Source: Erwinia sp.
Lineage (GTDB): Bacteria; Pseudomonadota; Gammaproteobacteria; Enterobacterales; Enterobacteriaceae
Assembly: GCA_964016415.1 (NCBI GenBank)
Contig: OZ024666.1
Location: forward strand, 2,461,310 to 2,525,309
Direction: 5' to 3'
DNA: 64,000 bases
Shown one piece after another: positions 52,479 through 60,581 of the stretch; position 1 is the stretch's first letter; every line of letters begins with the position of its first letter. Below the pieces are notes generated by a model. That model did not search any database. It saw nothing but the letters and a program-made list of their open reading frames with translations, and was not told where the DNA came from. Position numbers and translations under genes: made by a program.

Positions 52479-53595
52479 GATGTTTTTTCCCTTCATCTGT
52501 AATAAACCACTTACCTGCAACGATAGCCGCTAACGGGATCAGTTGTTTTTCTCCCGTTACCGTGACCGCCTCAGAATCAATGAACTGTGTCTCTTCTGAT
52601 TCAATATCAAACAGGGTCAGATCAGCATCATAACCGGGTTCCAGACGGCCTTTTTGTGGCAAATTCACCGCAGTTGCAGCATGCAACGTGACACAATCAA
52701 TGATCTGAGACAGTGACATACCGAGACAGAAGAACTTCGACATCACGTGAGCCAACCGATATACCGGACCGTCAATACGATTGCGGCAGTAGATATCCGA
52801 ACTGATAGTGTGAGGCAGAATGCCGGCAGCAATGGCCTGCCGTGCAACCTCAAAACTGAAACTGGCACTGCCATGACCCACATCAAGACAGACACCACGC
52901 TGCATAGCGCGCTGAACAGAAGGGCGAACAGCACCCTGCTCCGTCAGGATGCGATTAGGTTTACCATTGAAACAATGCGTGATGATGTCATGGTCATCCA
53001 GTAAATCTGCGATCTCATCAAGGTCCGGAGGATTATTACCAATATGCACCATAAGCGGCCGCTCACCGAGCTGGCGCTGAATCTCTTTTGCACGTAGCAG
53101 TGGCAAAATATCATTACTTCCTACCACGCTACTGCTCATCCTGGCTTTAAGACCAAGAATAAACGCAGGTAAGCGGTGTATTGCATCGGTAATCGCCACG
53201 CTGTCGATTTGTTGCATATCAGCAAGTTCGTTTTGCGTGACAATACCAGTACGGGCAATATTCAGTAATGCATACACCTGGGTATTGGCTTCACGAGTAA
53301 GCTGATAGAAATCATCAACATCATCAGACCCTGTGCTTCCGGCATCAACAACGGTAGTCACTCCGGTGGAGACGCCTATGCAATCCGCTTCATCGTGATA
53401 AATTGGCGACTTAGGATAACAATGCACATGAGTGTCTATCCACCCGGCGCTTAACCAGTAGCGTCCGTCAAGGTGACATTCACGCCGCCCTGAAGCGTTA
53501 AGAACACCAACAGCAGCAATTTTTCCATCCTGTATCGCTACATCAACCAGAGTGTTATCTGGTAAGCGACCACGACGGATAATCAAATCAAACAT
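52462..53595 (-). CDS. amidohydrolase/deacetylase family metallohydrolase
   Basis: Cyclic amidohydrolase superfamily TIM-barrel protein, about 377 aa. WIDTHVHCYP is the HxH metal motif, a Lys follows in LGLKARMSSSVVG, further His residues in MVHIGNNP and THCFNGKP, and the late DVGHGSASFSF holds the Asp. Family members near DgaE/DgaF are thought to deacetylate or hydrolyse the substrate before PLP chemistry. ATG 53595 is 6 nt after AGGAG; other in-frame starts lie at 53598 and 53616. Intact. Confidence 0.85.
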   Translation of the reverse strand: MFDLIIRRGRLPDNTLVDVAIQDGKIAAVGVLNASGRRECHLDGRYWLSAGWIDTHVHCYPKSPIYHDEADCIGVSTGVTTVVDAGSTGSDDVDDFYQLTREANTQVYALLNIARTGIVTQNELADMQQIDSVAITDAIHRLPAFILGLKARMSSSVVGSNDILPLLRAKEIQRQLGERPLMVHIGNNPPDLDEIADLLDDHDIITHCFNGKPNRILTEQGAVRPSVQRAMQRGVCLDVGHGSASFSFEVARQAIAAGILPHTISSDIYCRNRIDGPVYRLAHVMSKFFCLGMSLSQIIDCVTLHAATAVNLPQKGRLEPGYDADLTLFDIESEETQFIDSEAVTVTGEKQLIPLAAIVAGKWFITDEGKKHHVFDL

Positions 53596-53648
53596 CATCC
53601 ACTCCTGGGGTTCCACACCCTGCAGATTGGTAAAAATCGGGCAGAGTG

Positions 53649-54293
53649 TTAAACCGCAACAGGAAAAATCGCACCCAATAACATGGCACCTAAAATAGCG
53701 CCACCGGTGATGGGTTTATTCCAGAGATAGAACAACAAGGCGCCGGCTAATGAACCGAGACCGATCGGAATAGAAGCCCCCATTGCCGAAAGAATAATCA
53801 ACGGCCCGAGGAAACGTCCGGATGAGTTACCGGCACCCATCATCACATCGGCACCGTAAGTGGAGTCACTGTTATTGATGGTAAAACGCCTGGCGAGGAT
53901 AATCACATAGCCAATAGCAATGCCCAGCACCAGACCTGTTGCCAGCGATGCGAAAAAATTTTGTACCGGGTACACAATCCCCGCACCAAGCAGCAGCGCA
54001 GGTACACCCAGCCCAACGCCCGTTTGAATCGCCCCGCCGATATCCAGTATGCCAACCAAAGAACCTTCAATAATGCGGGCAAACAGAAAACTGGCACCAA
54101 ATGCCGCAACTGCACCATAAACCCCTGTTTCCATACCTGAGCGTAACATTGAAACAAACACCACCTCATTGAATGCGCCCAAACCATGGACGTAATACAT
54201 ATGAGTTCCGGCAAATACCCCGGCAGATAACAACCCGACAAAGAAGGGAAAAGACCAGTCGGCATACCAGAAATCACGATTTAACGTTTTCAT
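53649..54293 (-). CDS. DUF4310 family small polytopic membrane protein
   Basis: 214 aa with about five or six hydrophobic segments (FPFFVGLLSAGVFAGTH, VPALLLGAGIVYPVQNF, LVLGIAIGYVIILARRF, and the Gly-rich end). Function unknown. It starts 12 nt after the DUF4311 gene. The pair behaves as a unit in this cluster and probably forms a membrane permease. Uncharacterised family. Confidence 0.82.
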   Translation of the reverse strand: MKTLNRDFWYADWSFPFFVGLLSAGVFAGTHMYYVHGLGAFNEVVFVSMLRSGMETGVYGAVAAFGASFLFARIIEGSLVGILDIGGAIQTGVGLGVPALLLGAGIVYPVQNFFASLATGLVLGIAIGYVIILARRFTINNSDSTYGADVMMGAGNSSGRFLGPLIILSAMGASIPIGLGSLAGALLFYLWNKPITGGAILGAMLLGAIFPVAV

Positions 54294-54305
54294 TCTCTTT
54301 TCCTC

Positions 54306-55082
54306 TTATTTGCCACTCAGCATATTGTGAAGATGGTCGAGCCAGAGCGGGACGCCGAGGTAAAATGATTGCAGTATTTTTACATCAAACCCGCGGAAAA
54401 ACGCACTGAGTACAAACAGCAGCACGATGCCAATCATCATGATACGGGTCACTTTATTCCAGCCGCTCTCCTCCACGCCTTTACCAATCAGAATGCCCAA
54501 TACCAACTCAGGTACGGCATTACCCATGATTAATTGCGCCAGCCCACCGAAAATGGTTGCCCAAAATCCTGAACGTTTGCCCGCGTCAATAGCCGCCAGC
54601 CAAAAAATAACCGGCATAACCGTATTCACCAGTAAATTGGCGGCTGGAACCAACACTTTCACAGCCGTCACCTGTAAAGCCGCAGGTACAGCAGACGCGC
54701 TGGTATTTAAAAAAGCCACCACCACCATGCCAATCACCCCACACGCCTCCGCCATTTTTCTGGGGTCATGCAGAGTCTCTGCAACATTCCGGTTTTTAAC
54801 CATTAATGCAGCCGCACCCCAGTGCGGGATAATGCGGTGATCAACATCCTGGGTGAAAGCACCCGCGGCAACCGACGATGCCCAGGCATTAAAGAAAAAA
54901 CCGAGACCGAAAGAGAAGTGTGAGGCGGGGTCACCCTCACAAGAGTTCAACTCACCCAATGTGCGAAAAGCGCCCATTCCCTGAGTGGCAGGAGCATGAA
55001 ACATTCTGGCAGCACCGGCGCCGACACCCACACCGACCAGACCGCCGATAATCAGCGATTTAATTAATATTACGAGAAACAT
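54306..55082 (-). CDS. DUF4311 family small polytopic membrane protein
   Basis: 258 aa with about six or seven hydrophobic segments; the N-terminus is glycine-rich (GGLVGVGVGAGAARMFHAPA), with FFFNAWASSVAAGAFTQD and VPELVLGILIGKGVEESG further on. Function unknown. With DUF4310 it is the likely membrane part of an uptake system. A Cys (NSCEGD) and several His residues could matter for substrate binding, but this is speculative. Confidence 0.82.
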   Translation of the reverse strand: MFLVILIKSLIIGGLVGVGVGAGAARMFHAPATQGMGAFRTLGELNSCEGDPASHFSFGLGFFFNAWASSVAAGAFTQDVDHRIIPHWGAAALMVKNRNVAETLHDPRKMAEACGVIGMVVVAFLNTSASAVPAALQVTAVKVLVPAANLLVNTVMPVIFWLAAIDAGKRSGFWATIFGGLAQLIMGNAVPELVLGILIGKGVEESGWNKVTRIMMIGIVLLFVLSAFFRGFDVKILQSFYLGVPLWLDHLHNMLSGK

Positions 55083-55134
55083 AGCTGTTTCCTCCCGTTA
55101 CCCATCAGAGTGATAAAGAGGGTAACTCTGGTTA

Positions 55135-55428
55135 TCATGTAGAAAAATGAACAGTTTCTGTATCAATAGCCGTCACACTGATCGTAATCTCCAGTTCTAT
55201 ACCGAAGCTATTGCGCTCCCGGGCAAGAAAAAAGAACAAAAACTTCTCTCTCTTTACCTGTTGTGTGGCCTGAACTACTTTTACGTCGAGGGGATCTATT
55301 CGTAGCAATACCTGTGAGGTTGATTTCAATACGGTTTGTTGCACTTTACTCAACGCATCAGCAAAAGCTCTTGCCTTACTCTCCCCTTTCCCCTTTACGT
55401 TTACCGTGGTGGTATATTGCTGTTTCAT
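55135..55428 (-). CDS. DUF4312 family small soluble protein
   Basis: 97 aa, no signal peptide or membrane segment. MKQQYTTTVNVKGKGESKA and the basic middle (VVQATQQVKREKFLFFFLARERN) are characteristic. Function unknown. It begins 3 nt after the SFCGS gene and is followed by DUF4311. Confidence 0.8.
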   Translation of the reverse strand: MKQQYTTTVNVKGKGESKARAFADALSKVQQTVLKSTSQVLLRIDPLDVKVVQATQQVKREKFLFFFLARERNSFGIELEITISVTAIDTETVHFST

Positions 55429-55431
55429 CTG

Positions 55432-55794
55432 TCAGCTACCCTGTTTTTTGGCCCAGGCTTTTACCAGACGTTCCCCCAGTTCTTCCTTATCCATAAATCC
55501 GAAACCCAGCACATTCGCACCTTCATTGATAGCGGTGATGCCTTCCTCAACAGTCCGCATGCCATGCCGGGCTTTATAGCCGTATTTGGTCTGTGCTGTT
55601 ATTGCACATGCACCACCGCTACCACAGAAAGAGATACCAAAACTGGCACCTTCTGCCTTCATCACATCGCCCAGTTTCATATCTGCGGCAACACCGGGAA
55701 CCACTATGGCCTTACCTCCCGCCTTTTCCACACCGGCAGCGACTTTTTGCCCTTTACCTAAACGATCACCTATCACCACAATAATCTGCGTCAT
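55432..55794 (-). CDS. glycine-rich SFCGS family protein
   Basis: 120 aa soluble protein named for its motif, seen here as GISFCGSGGACAI near residue 55. The N-terminus IIVVIGDRLGKGQKV is Rossmann-like. The gene context and small size resemble a PTS EIIB-like or solute-binding component, but no phosphorylation site is established. Function unknown. It is the second gene of the cluster. Confidence 0.82.
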   Translation of the reverse strand: MTQIIVVIGDRLGKGQKVAAGVEKAGGKAIVVPGVAADMKLGDVMKAEGASFGISFCGSGGACAITAQTKYGYKARHGMRTVEEGITAINEGANVLGFGFMDKEELGERLVKAWAKKQGS

Positions 55795-55861
55795 AATTTG
55801 CCCCCTTCGGTTTTAAAATGGATATGATCCTTAACAATCGGATAGCGACGTTTTTCTTATT

Positions 55862-56272
55862 TCAGCCGTTCTCCCGGGCTACCTCAAAGTGTACTGAGAG
55901 TAACCAGGTTTCTTCTTTTGGCAGGTTACCGAACAAATCAACTACCTGTTGTGCCAGTGCCATTGACTCTTTAGATATCTCTTCAAACAATTCCGCCTCA
56001 ACCTCCGGAAGCGGTTCAGCGGTAATTGCCCGGGAAGCCATCCCCCTAATATGTGAGAGCAGCATCTGCCATTGAAGTGATGAGGGCACGATCGCCTTTG
56101 CAGCAAAAAGTGTTTCAATTTCAGCCATGACCTTATCAGCCAGTTGCTGTATCTGCTTTGTCTCCTGCGTCATATCAGCTGTTGCCAGGCTCTTATCCAC
56201 TGCATGCTCCTCGTTATCGACATTGCTTATCCCAACCGACTGTTCCTGTCGTCGTAACTTAACGCCTGCCAC
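55862..56272 (-). CDS. stand-alone PRD-domain protein
   Basis: About 136 aa as drawn from GTG 56272; an internal ATG (56173, MTQETKQIQQLADKVMAE) would give 103 aa, near the usual size for a single PRD domain. The C-terminal part LPKEETWLLSVHFEVAREN has the conserved His of PRD phosphorylation sites. No DNA-binding domain is present. It is the first gene of the cluster and may tune the PRD regulator encoded at the other end. The start is uncertain. Confidence 0.72.
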   Translation of the reverse strand: MAGVKLRRQEQSVGISNVDNEEHAVDKSLATADMTQETKQIQQLADKVMAEIETLFAAKAIVPSSLQWQMLLSHIRGMASRAITAEPLPEVEAELFEEISKESMALAQQVVDLFGNLPKEETWLLSVHFEVARENG

Positions 56273-56293
56273 AGGTTGTGTGTAGAAACACTT

Positions 56294-56313
56294 TTTCCAC
56301 TTACAAGTGGAAA
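56294..56313. promoter_or_regulatory. perfect inverted repeat upstream of the dga-like cluster
   Basis: TTTCCACTT-AC-AAGTGGAAA, 9-bp arms with a 2-base centre, 22 nt before the PRD-protein start. The tiny centre argues for an operator rather than a hairpin. It is a candidate binding site for the cluster's PRD-type activator or another regulator. Confidence 0.5.
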
Positions 56314-56514
56314 TTCACCTGGAAAAAACGACACAGATCGCAAATACACAACTTGTGCATCAGCTATCTAAAAAAAGGCGTCTATAAATGTTATTGGCTG
56401 GTATGTGAGTGTTTTGTGCATATTCAGACACAAAATTAAATCGCGGCGGTTACAGAATGAACCGGAAGAAAAGAAAAACTTATGACGTAGTAAAGATACC
56501 GATTTTCGAGCCTG

Positions 56515-56547
56515 CAAAAAAGAACCCCACTGATAAGCGTGGGGTTC
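56515..56547 (-). terminator. Rho-independent terminator of the adhesin gene
   Basis: On the minus strand GAACCCCAC, an 8-base loop, GTGGGGTTC (56522-56547) then six to seven T's (56521-56515). It is about 75 nt past the adhesin stop codon and separates it from the dga-like cluster. Confidence 0.85.
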
Positions 56548-56621
56548 ATCTTAACTGTAAGAAGCTTTGCTATTGTATTGTGACAAATCCTACTCTGGAG
56601 CTAAAAGCCGAAATACTCTTT

Positions 56622-59600
56622 TCATTGAGTACTGTCAACAATGATGAAACGGATTTTGTTAACATACGTGCCTTTTTTCACAGGATGATAATAACTTCCA
56701 GGTTGCACTCCTTTAATAACTTTCTTGTTACTTGCAAAGTCATACGATTTGGTACTGCCAATGCCCTTACCACAGGAGACATTTTTACCATCTTTGTAAT
56801 CAAAACTAACCTTACCAACGGTCGGGTAATCTGTTCCTGACCAGTTAGTACTTGTGGTAACTGTTACTTTTATAACTTGATCTAAATTAGTGACTTCAGT
56901 AACTTGACCGCCAGCACCGCCAGTACCATTACCACTCTCATTTTTGATCGAATCAAGCACAGCGTTACATTTCATTATTAATTTGTAATTAGGAGCTTCA
57001 AGCAGAAACTTAACATCACTATCTTGTACATTTTCTGGGCCCAGATCAGGTGTATATTCCATACCACTTATCTTCAGGACACCTTCCAGTGTCGGGATAC
57101 TAAACCCTTCATACTCTCCAGTTGCATTAACTGTTACCTCACCCGAGATTTGAGCCTCAACAGTACCGTCGTGTTTACGATCACTTCCTTCTATCAGAGA
57201 TGCAATATCATATCTGCTCAGTGTCCAGCTCAGCGTATTCCCCTTCACACTTTGAATCTCCGGTGTAGGATTACTGGTCGAACTCTCCGTTATTATTGCC
57301 TGTACAATGAACTTATATTTCTCTCCAGTAACGACGTTAGGTTGCGGAGCACTAGTGTCTCGCTGATGTTGATACTTAAATGTCATAGTATAAACCGTGA
57401 CTACAGTTTGTAACTGTTTGTCATCGACTTTTGCTATCAACGTATAACTGCCAAGATCTTTGCTTTTTACAAGCGATGTGTAAACACCCGCTTTTTGATC
57501 GGCAACCAAGTCAGAATGTTCTATCCCCTCACCACTACTGATAACAGTTCCTAAAGAATCTTTTATCGTGAGAGTAATCTTCTCCGCATCCACGGTGACA
57601 GGATTACCATACTGATCATTAAGCTTCAGTGTCAGCCCGGTGGTATCGAGAATTCCATCCTTGCTACCAATAGCTATACGGTCACGCTCCAACTCCATTG
57701 ATGATTTTGTTTGACTGATATCGCCAGCAATAAAGGCGATTACAACCTGATAGTCCTTACCTGTCTCCTTGTTTTTACCGGCCGTACCCTGGACGGTGAT
57801 AGTCTGTGCCTTCGTGCTGGTCACATAAAACTCCCCCTGATAAACAGTGCTGTCAGTCGGTTTCGCTGTTGTCAGTTCGGTGATTTCTTGAGTCAGTGCA
57901 GCATCACTGTAGAAACTCACTTTCTCCAGACTGTCTTTTTCAGAAAGCGTCACTGTCGCTGCTACCGGGTTACCATACTGGTCCACCGTGTTCAGCGTCA
58001 CTTTCACGCCTTCACCCACGACTTTTCCGCCAGCCGGCACCGATTCTGTCGTCATGTTGGTGACCCGCGCACTGGCCTCATCGGCTTGCCAGTCAATCGC
58101 CAGGGTTGGCTTGATTGCCGGATTCTGACTCGTATATCCTTCCAGCGTCAGCGTCTCCGCTTTGCTGCTCCAGACATAGAAGGTTGCATCACCCGTCTCT
58201 TCATCCGTGGTCACCTGATTGTCAGGCAGTACAGGATCTCCGCTGGCAGCCTTGTAGAAGACAACCTGCGCTGCTGTTCCGCTTTTGACACCCACTGTCA
58301 CCTGAGCGGCCACCGGATTACTCCCTGCAGCAGCCCCGTCACGCACCGACACTGTCACCGGAACACGGGTTCCGACAACCGGCGATGTCGCCGTGGTGGC
58401 AAGCGCCCTTACCCTGGCATTCGTCGCGTTTGCCAGGAAGGTCACTTTGACTTCGTCACCCTGACTGTTTTTCGCCGTCAGGGTTTTATTCTCCGTCGTA
58501 CCAAAGGTTGCCGTGACAGTGATGTCTTTCGCTTTCACCAGGCTGGTCAGCCCGAATGTCGATATACCGGTTGGATCGGTATCAATATCCGGTGATGCCA
58601 GGATTTGCGTTTCGCTTCCGTTCTGCCAGCTTGCCTTCCAGGTGACCGTTTTTCCTGCCGTACTTACCCGGTTACCAAATTCATCCTTCAGTGTCGCCTT
58701 GTACTCAAATGTATCCGTACCGTTCGCGGTTTTTTCAGTGATGTTACCGCTCAGCAGCACTGACGCCGGTGCCACCGCGTCTGCAGCACCGACGGTCAGG
58801 ACTGCCGACGCCTGGATATTGTTATCCGTGCCTGCTTTTGCCGTCACGGTAACGCTCCCGGCTTTGGTGACACGCACATACACCTCTGCCTGACCGGTGT
58901 CAGATGCACTGCCGTGCCCCGCCGAGCCGCTGGCAATACCGGTCTGCAGCTGATTACTGCTCAGTAGCGTGTAAGTATCATCCTCTGCTTTCGTGTAGAA
59001 CGCCGCTGTCGAGTCTGCCGGCGCACTGAACGTCACTGCTTTACCCACGGTATTGTCATTATTGTCAGCCGTGGTCACCACAAGCCTGGTGTACGCACCG
59101 GCTGTCACTGCCTGACTCTCTGCCAGGCTCATTTTCCCGTTAGCATCACTCGCCCGGACATCGAGGACCTGTGTCTTACCGGTGCTGTCCGAAGTGGTGG
59201 TGGCTGTTATGGTGTATTTCCCTTTTTTCTGTGGTGTCAGCTTCACTGAGGCCACACCCGAGGAATCACTCGTCGCGGTCGGTTTCGGTGTCACGACTGT
59301 TCCCTCAGCATTGGTGACAGTAAAGGTCACCAGCACACCATCCAGCAGTGGTTTCTGCGCATTGTTCGCCTGCACCGTTGCTGCCAGTGTGACTTCTGCA
59401 CCCGCTGTGCTTTGCACCTCAGCAGCAGTGCCGTTCAGCGTCAGCGAGGTCACCCTGGCCTGAGCAAACACCACCTTCTTCGTCGCCAGCACCACGGTCT
59501 GACCTGTGCGGACCCCCGACAGCGTCAGCGTTGCATCACCGTCACTGGTGCTCTTCAGTGTCGCGGTCGCTTTGCCGTTATCATCGGTGGTCAGCGACAG

Positions 59601-60581
59601 GCTGCTGCCACTGTTGCTTCCCCCCGTCAGCGTACCCAGCGTACTGCTCAGCGTGACAGGCAGCTGCTTCAGCAGGTTGCCGTAGATGTCCCTCACGGTC
59701 ACCGTCACCGCAATCGCATCGACACCGTCTGCCACCGCACTGGATTTGTCGACACTCAGCACTGTCTGCGTCGCATCCGATGACGGACGGGTACTGTCGG
59801 CGTTCACCGTCAGGGTCACCGTATTACTGGTGTCCTGCGCAGGAAGCCCGGAGCTCGCCGTCAGTGTCTCGGTCCCGGCCACTTGTGCACTGACCCACAC
59901 CTTCGCTGTGCCATCCGCACCGGTGGTCACCGTACGTCCGCTCAGCTCCGTGGTGCCGGTACTGTCAGCATAGAACTTCACATTACCGGCCACGCCGGCG
60001 TTGCTCAGACTGACGCTCACATTACCCTGTGCCACACCTCCTTTGCTGGTCGTCACCGTCAGACCCACACGCTGACCGGCCGTTACGGTGGTAGCATCTG
60101 CTCTCAGCAATGACACATGGGCCATACTGTCACTGGCCACAAAAGTGACTGTCTGACTCGCGGTCTTACTGTTGTCCGCCGTCAGCGTCGCCTTCACGGT
60201 GACCTGAGCGATGTTCTGGCTGCTCAGCTGCACTGTCGCACTGCCGCCGCTCGTTTCCACGCTGCTGAGGCTCAGCGTGCCGCCGTTATTCGCCTCCAGA
60301 GTTACCGCCATATCAAGCGGATTTTCGTTTGCATCTTTCACGGTCACGGTCATCGTGACACCCGGGCCGCCGGCGGCCACTTCATTACCCACCGGTGACA
60401 GCGCAACCTGTGCCGTCGCTTTATTTCCGGTAAAGGTTATCCCTGCCGTCTTCACTTCCGCACCCGAAGACGCCGTCACCGTAATCAGACCGGCTTTGGT
60501 ACTGTCCAGCGTTGTCGTGAACTCGCCCCTGTCGTTGGTAACGACACCGGTACCCACCACCGCACTGTTGTTCGCAGACAC
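56622..60581 (-). CDS. giant Ig-like (Big_1) repeat adhesin, C-terminal part after a frameshift
   Basis: 1319 codons, continuing the protein of the next entry. It holds about nine bacterial Ig-like (invasin/intimin D-type) units of about 100 residues with repeating starts such as ARVTSLTLNGTAAEV, ARVTNMTTESVPAGG and the motif (D/K)xYGNPV. The last 250 residues are different: no Big_1 pattern, a glycine-rich linker (SGNGTGGAGGQ), and two cysteines (MKCNAV, NVSCGKG) that could form a disulfide in a terminal receptor-binding domain. Codon use becomes more AT-rich there. The true start is off-window; the first Met here is only the first in-frame Met after the frameshift. Confidence 0.88.
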   Translation of the reverse strand: MSANNSAVVGTGVVTNDRGEFTTTLDSTKAGLITVTASSGAEVKTAGITFTGNKATAQVALSPVGNEVAAGGPGVTMTVTVKDANENPLDMAVTLEANNGGTLSLSSVETSGGSATVQLSSQNIAQVTVKATLTADNSKTASQTVTFVASDSMAHVSLLRADATTVTAGQRVGLTVTTSKGGVAQGNVSVSLSNAGVAGNVKFYADSTGTTELSGRTVTTGADGTAKVWVSAQVAGTETLTASSGLPAQDTSNTVTLTVNADSTRPSSDATQTVLSVDKSSAVADGVDAIAVTVTVRDIYGNLLKQLPVTLSSTLGTLTGGSNSGSSLSLTTDDNGKATATLKSTSDGDATLTLSGVRTGQTVVLATKKVVFAQARVTSLTLNGTAAEVQSTAGAEVTLAATVQANNAQKPLLDGVLVTFTVTNAEGTVVTPKPTATSDSSGVASVKLTPQKKGKYTITATTTSDSTGKTQVLDVRASDANGKMSLAESQAVTAGAYTRLVVTTADNNDNTVGKAVTFSAPADSTAAFYTKAEDDTYTLLSSNQLQTGIASGSAGHGSASDTGQAEVYVRVTKAGSVTVTAKAGTDNNIQASAVLTVGAADAVAPASVLLSGNITEKTANGTDTFEYKATLKDEFGNRVSTAGKTVTWKASWQNGSETQILASPDIDTDPTGISTFGLTSLVKAKDITVTATFGTTENKTLTAKNSQGDEVKVTFLANATNARVRALATTATSPVVGTRVPVTVSVRDGAAAGSNPVAAQVTVGVKSGTAAQVVFYKAASGDPVLPDNQVTTDEETGDATFYVWSSKAETLTLEGYTSQNPAIKPTLAIDWQADEASARVTNMTTESVPAGGKVVGEGVKVTLNTVDQYGNPVAATVTLSEKDSLEKVSFYSDAALTQEITELTTAKPTDSTVYQGEFYVTSTKAQTITVQGTAGKNKETGKDYQVVIAFIAGDISQTKSSMELERDRIAIGSKDGILDTTGLTLKLNDQYGNPVTVDAEKITLTIKDSLGTVISSGEGIEHSDLVADQKAGVYTSLVKSKDLGSYTLIAKVDDKQLQTVVTVYTMTFKYQHQRDTSAPQPNVVTGEKYKFIVQAIITESSTSNPTPEIQSVKGNTLSWTLSRYDIASLIEGSDRKHDGTVEAQISGEVTVNATGEYEGFSIPTLEGVLKISGMEYTPDLGPENVQDSDVKFLLEAPNYKLIMKCNAVLDSIKNESGNGTGGAGGQVTEVTNLDQVIKVTVTTSTNWSGTDYPTVGKVSFDYKDGKNVSCGKGIGSTKSYDFASNKKVIKGVQPGSYYHPVKKGTYVNKIRFIIVDSTQ

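Noticed and set aside
56273-56420. Sigma-54 promoter for the dga-like cluster
   Set aside because: No TGGC-N8-TTGC-like pair is seen and the regulator is not of the sigma-54 activator type, unlike DgaR.
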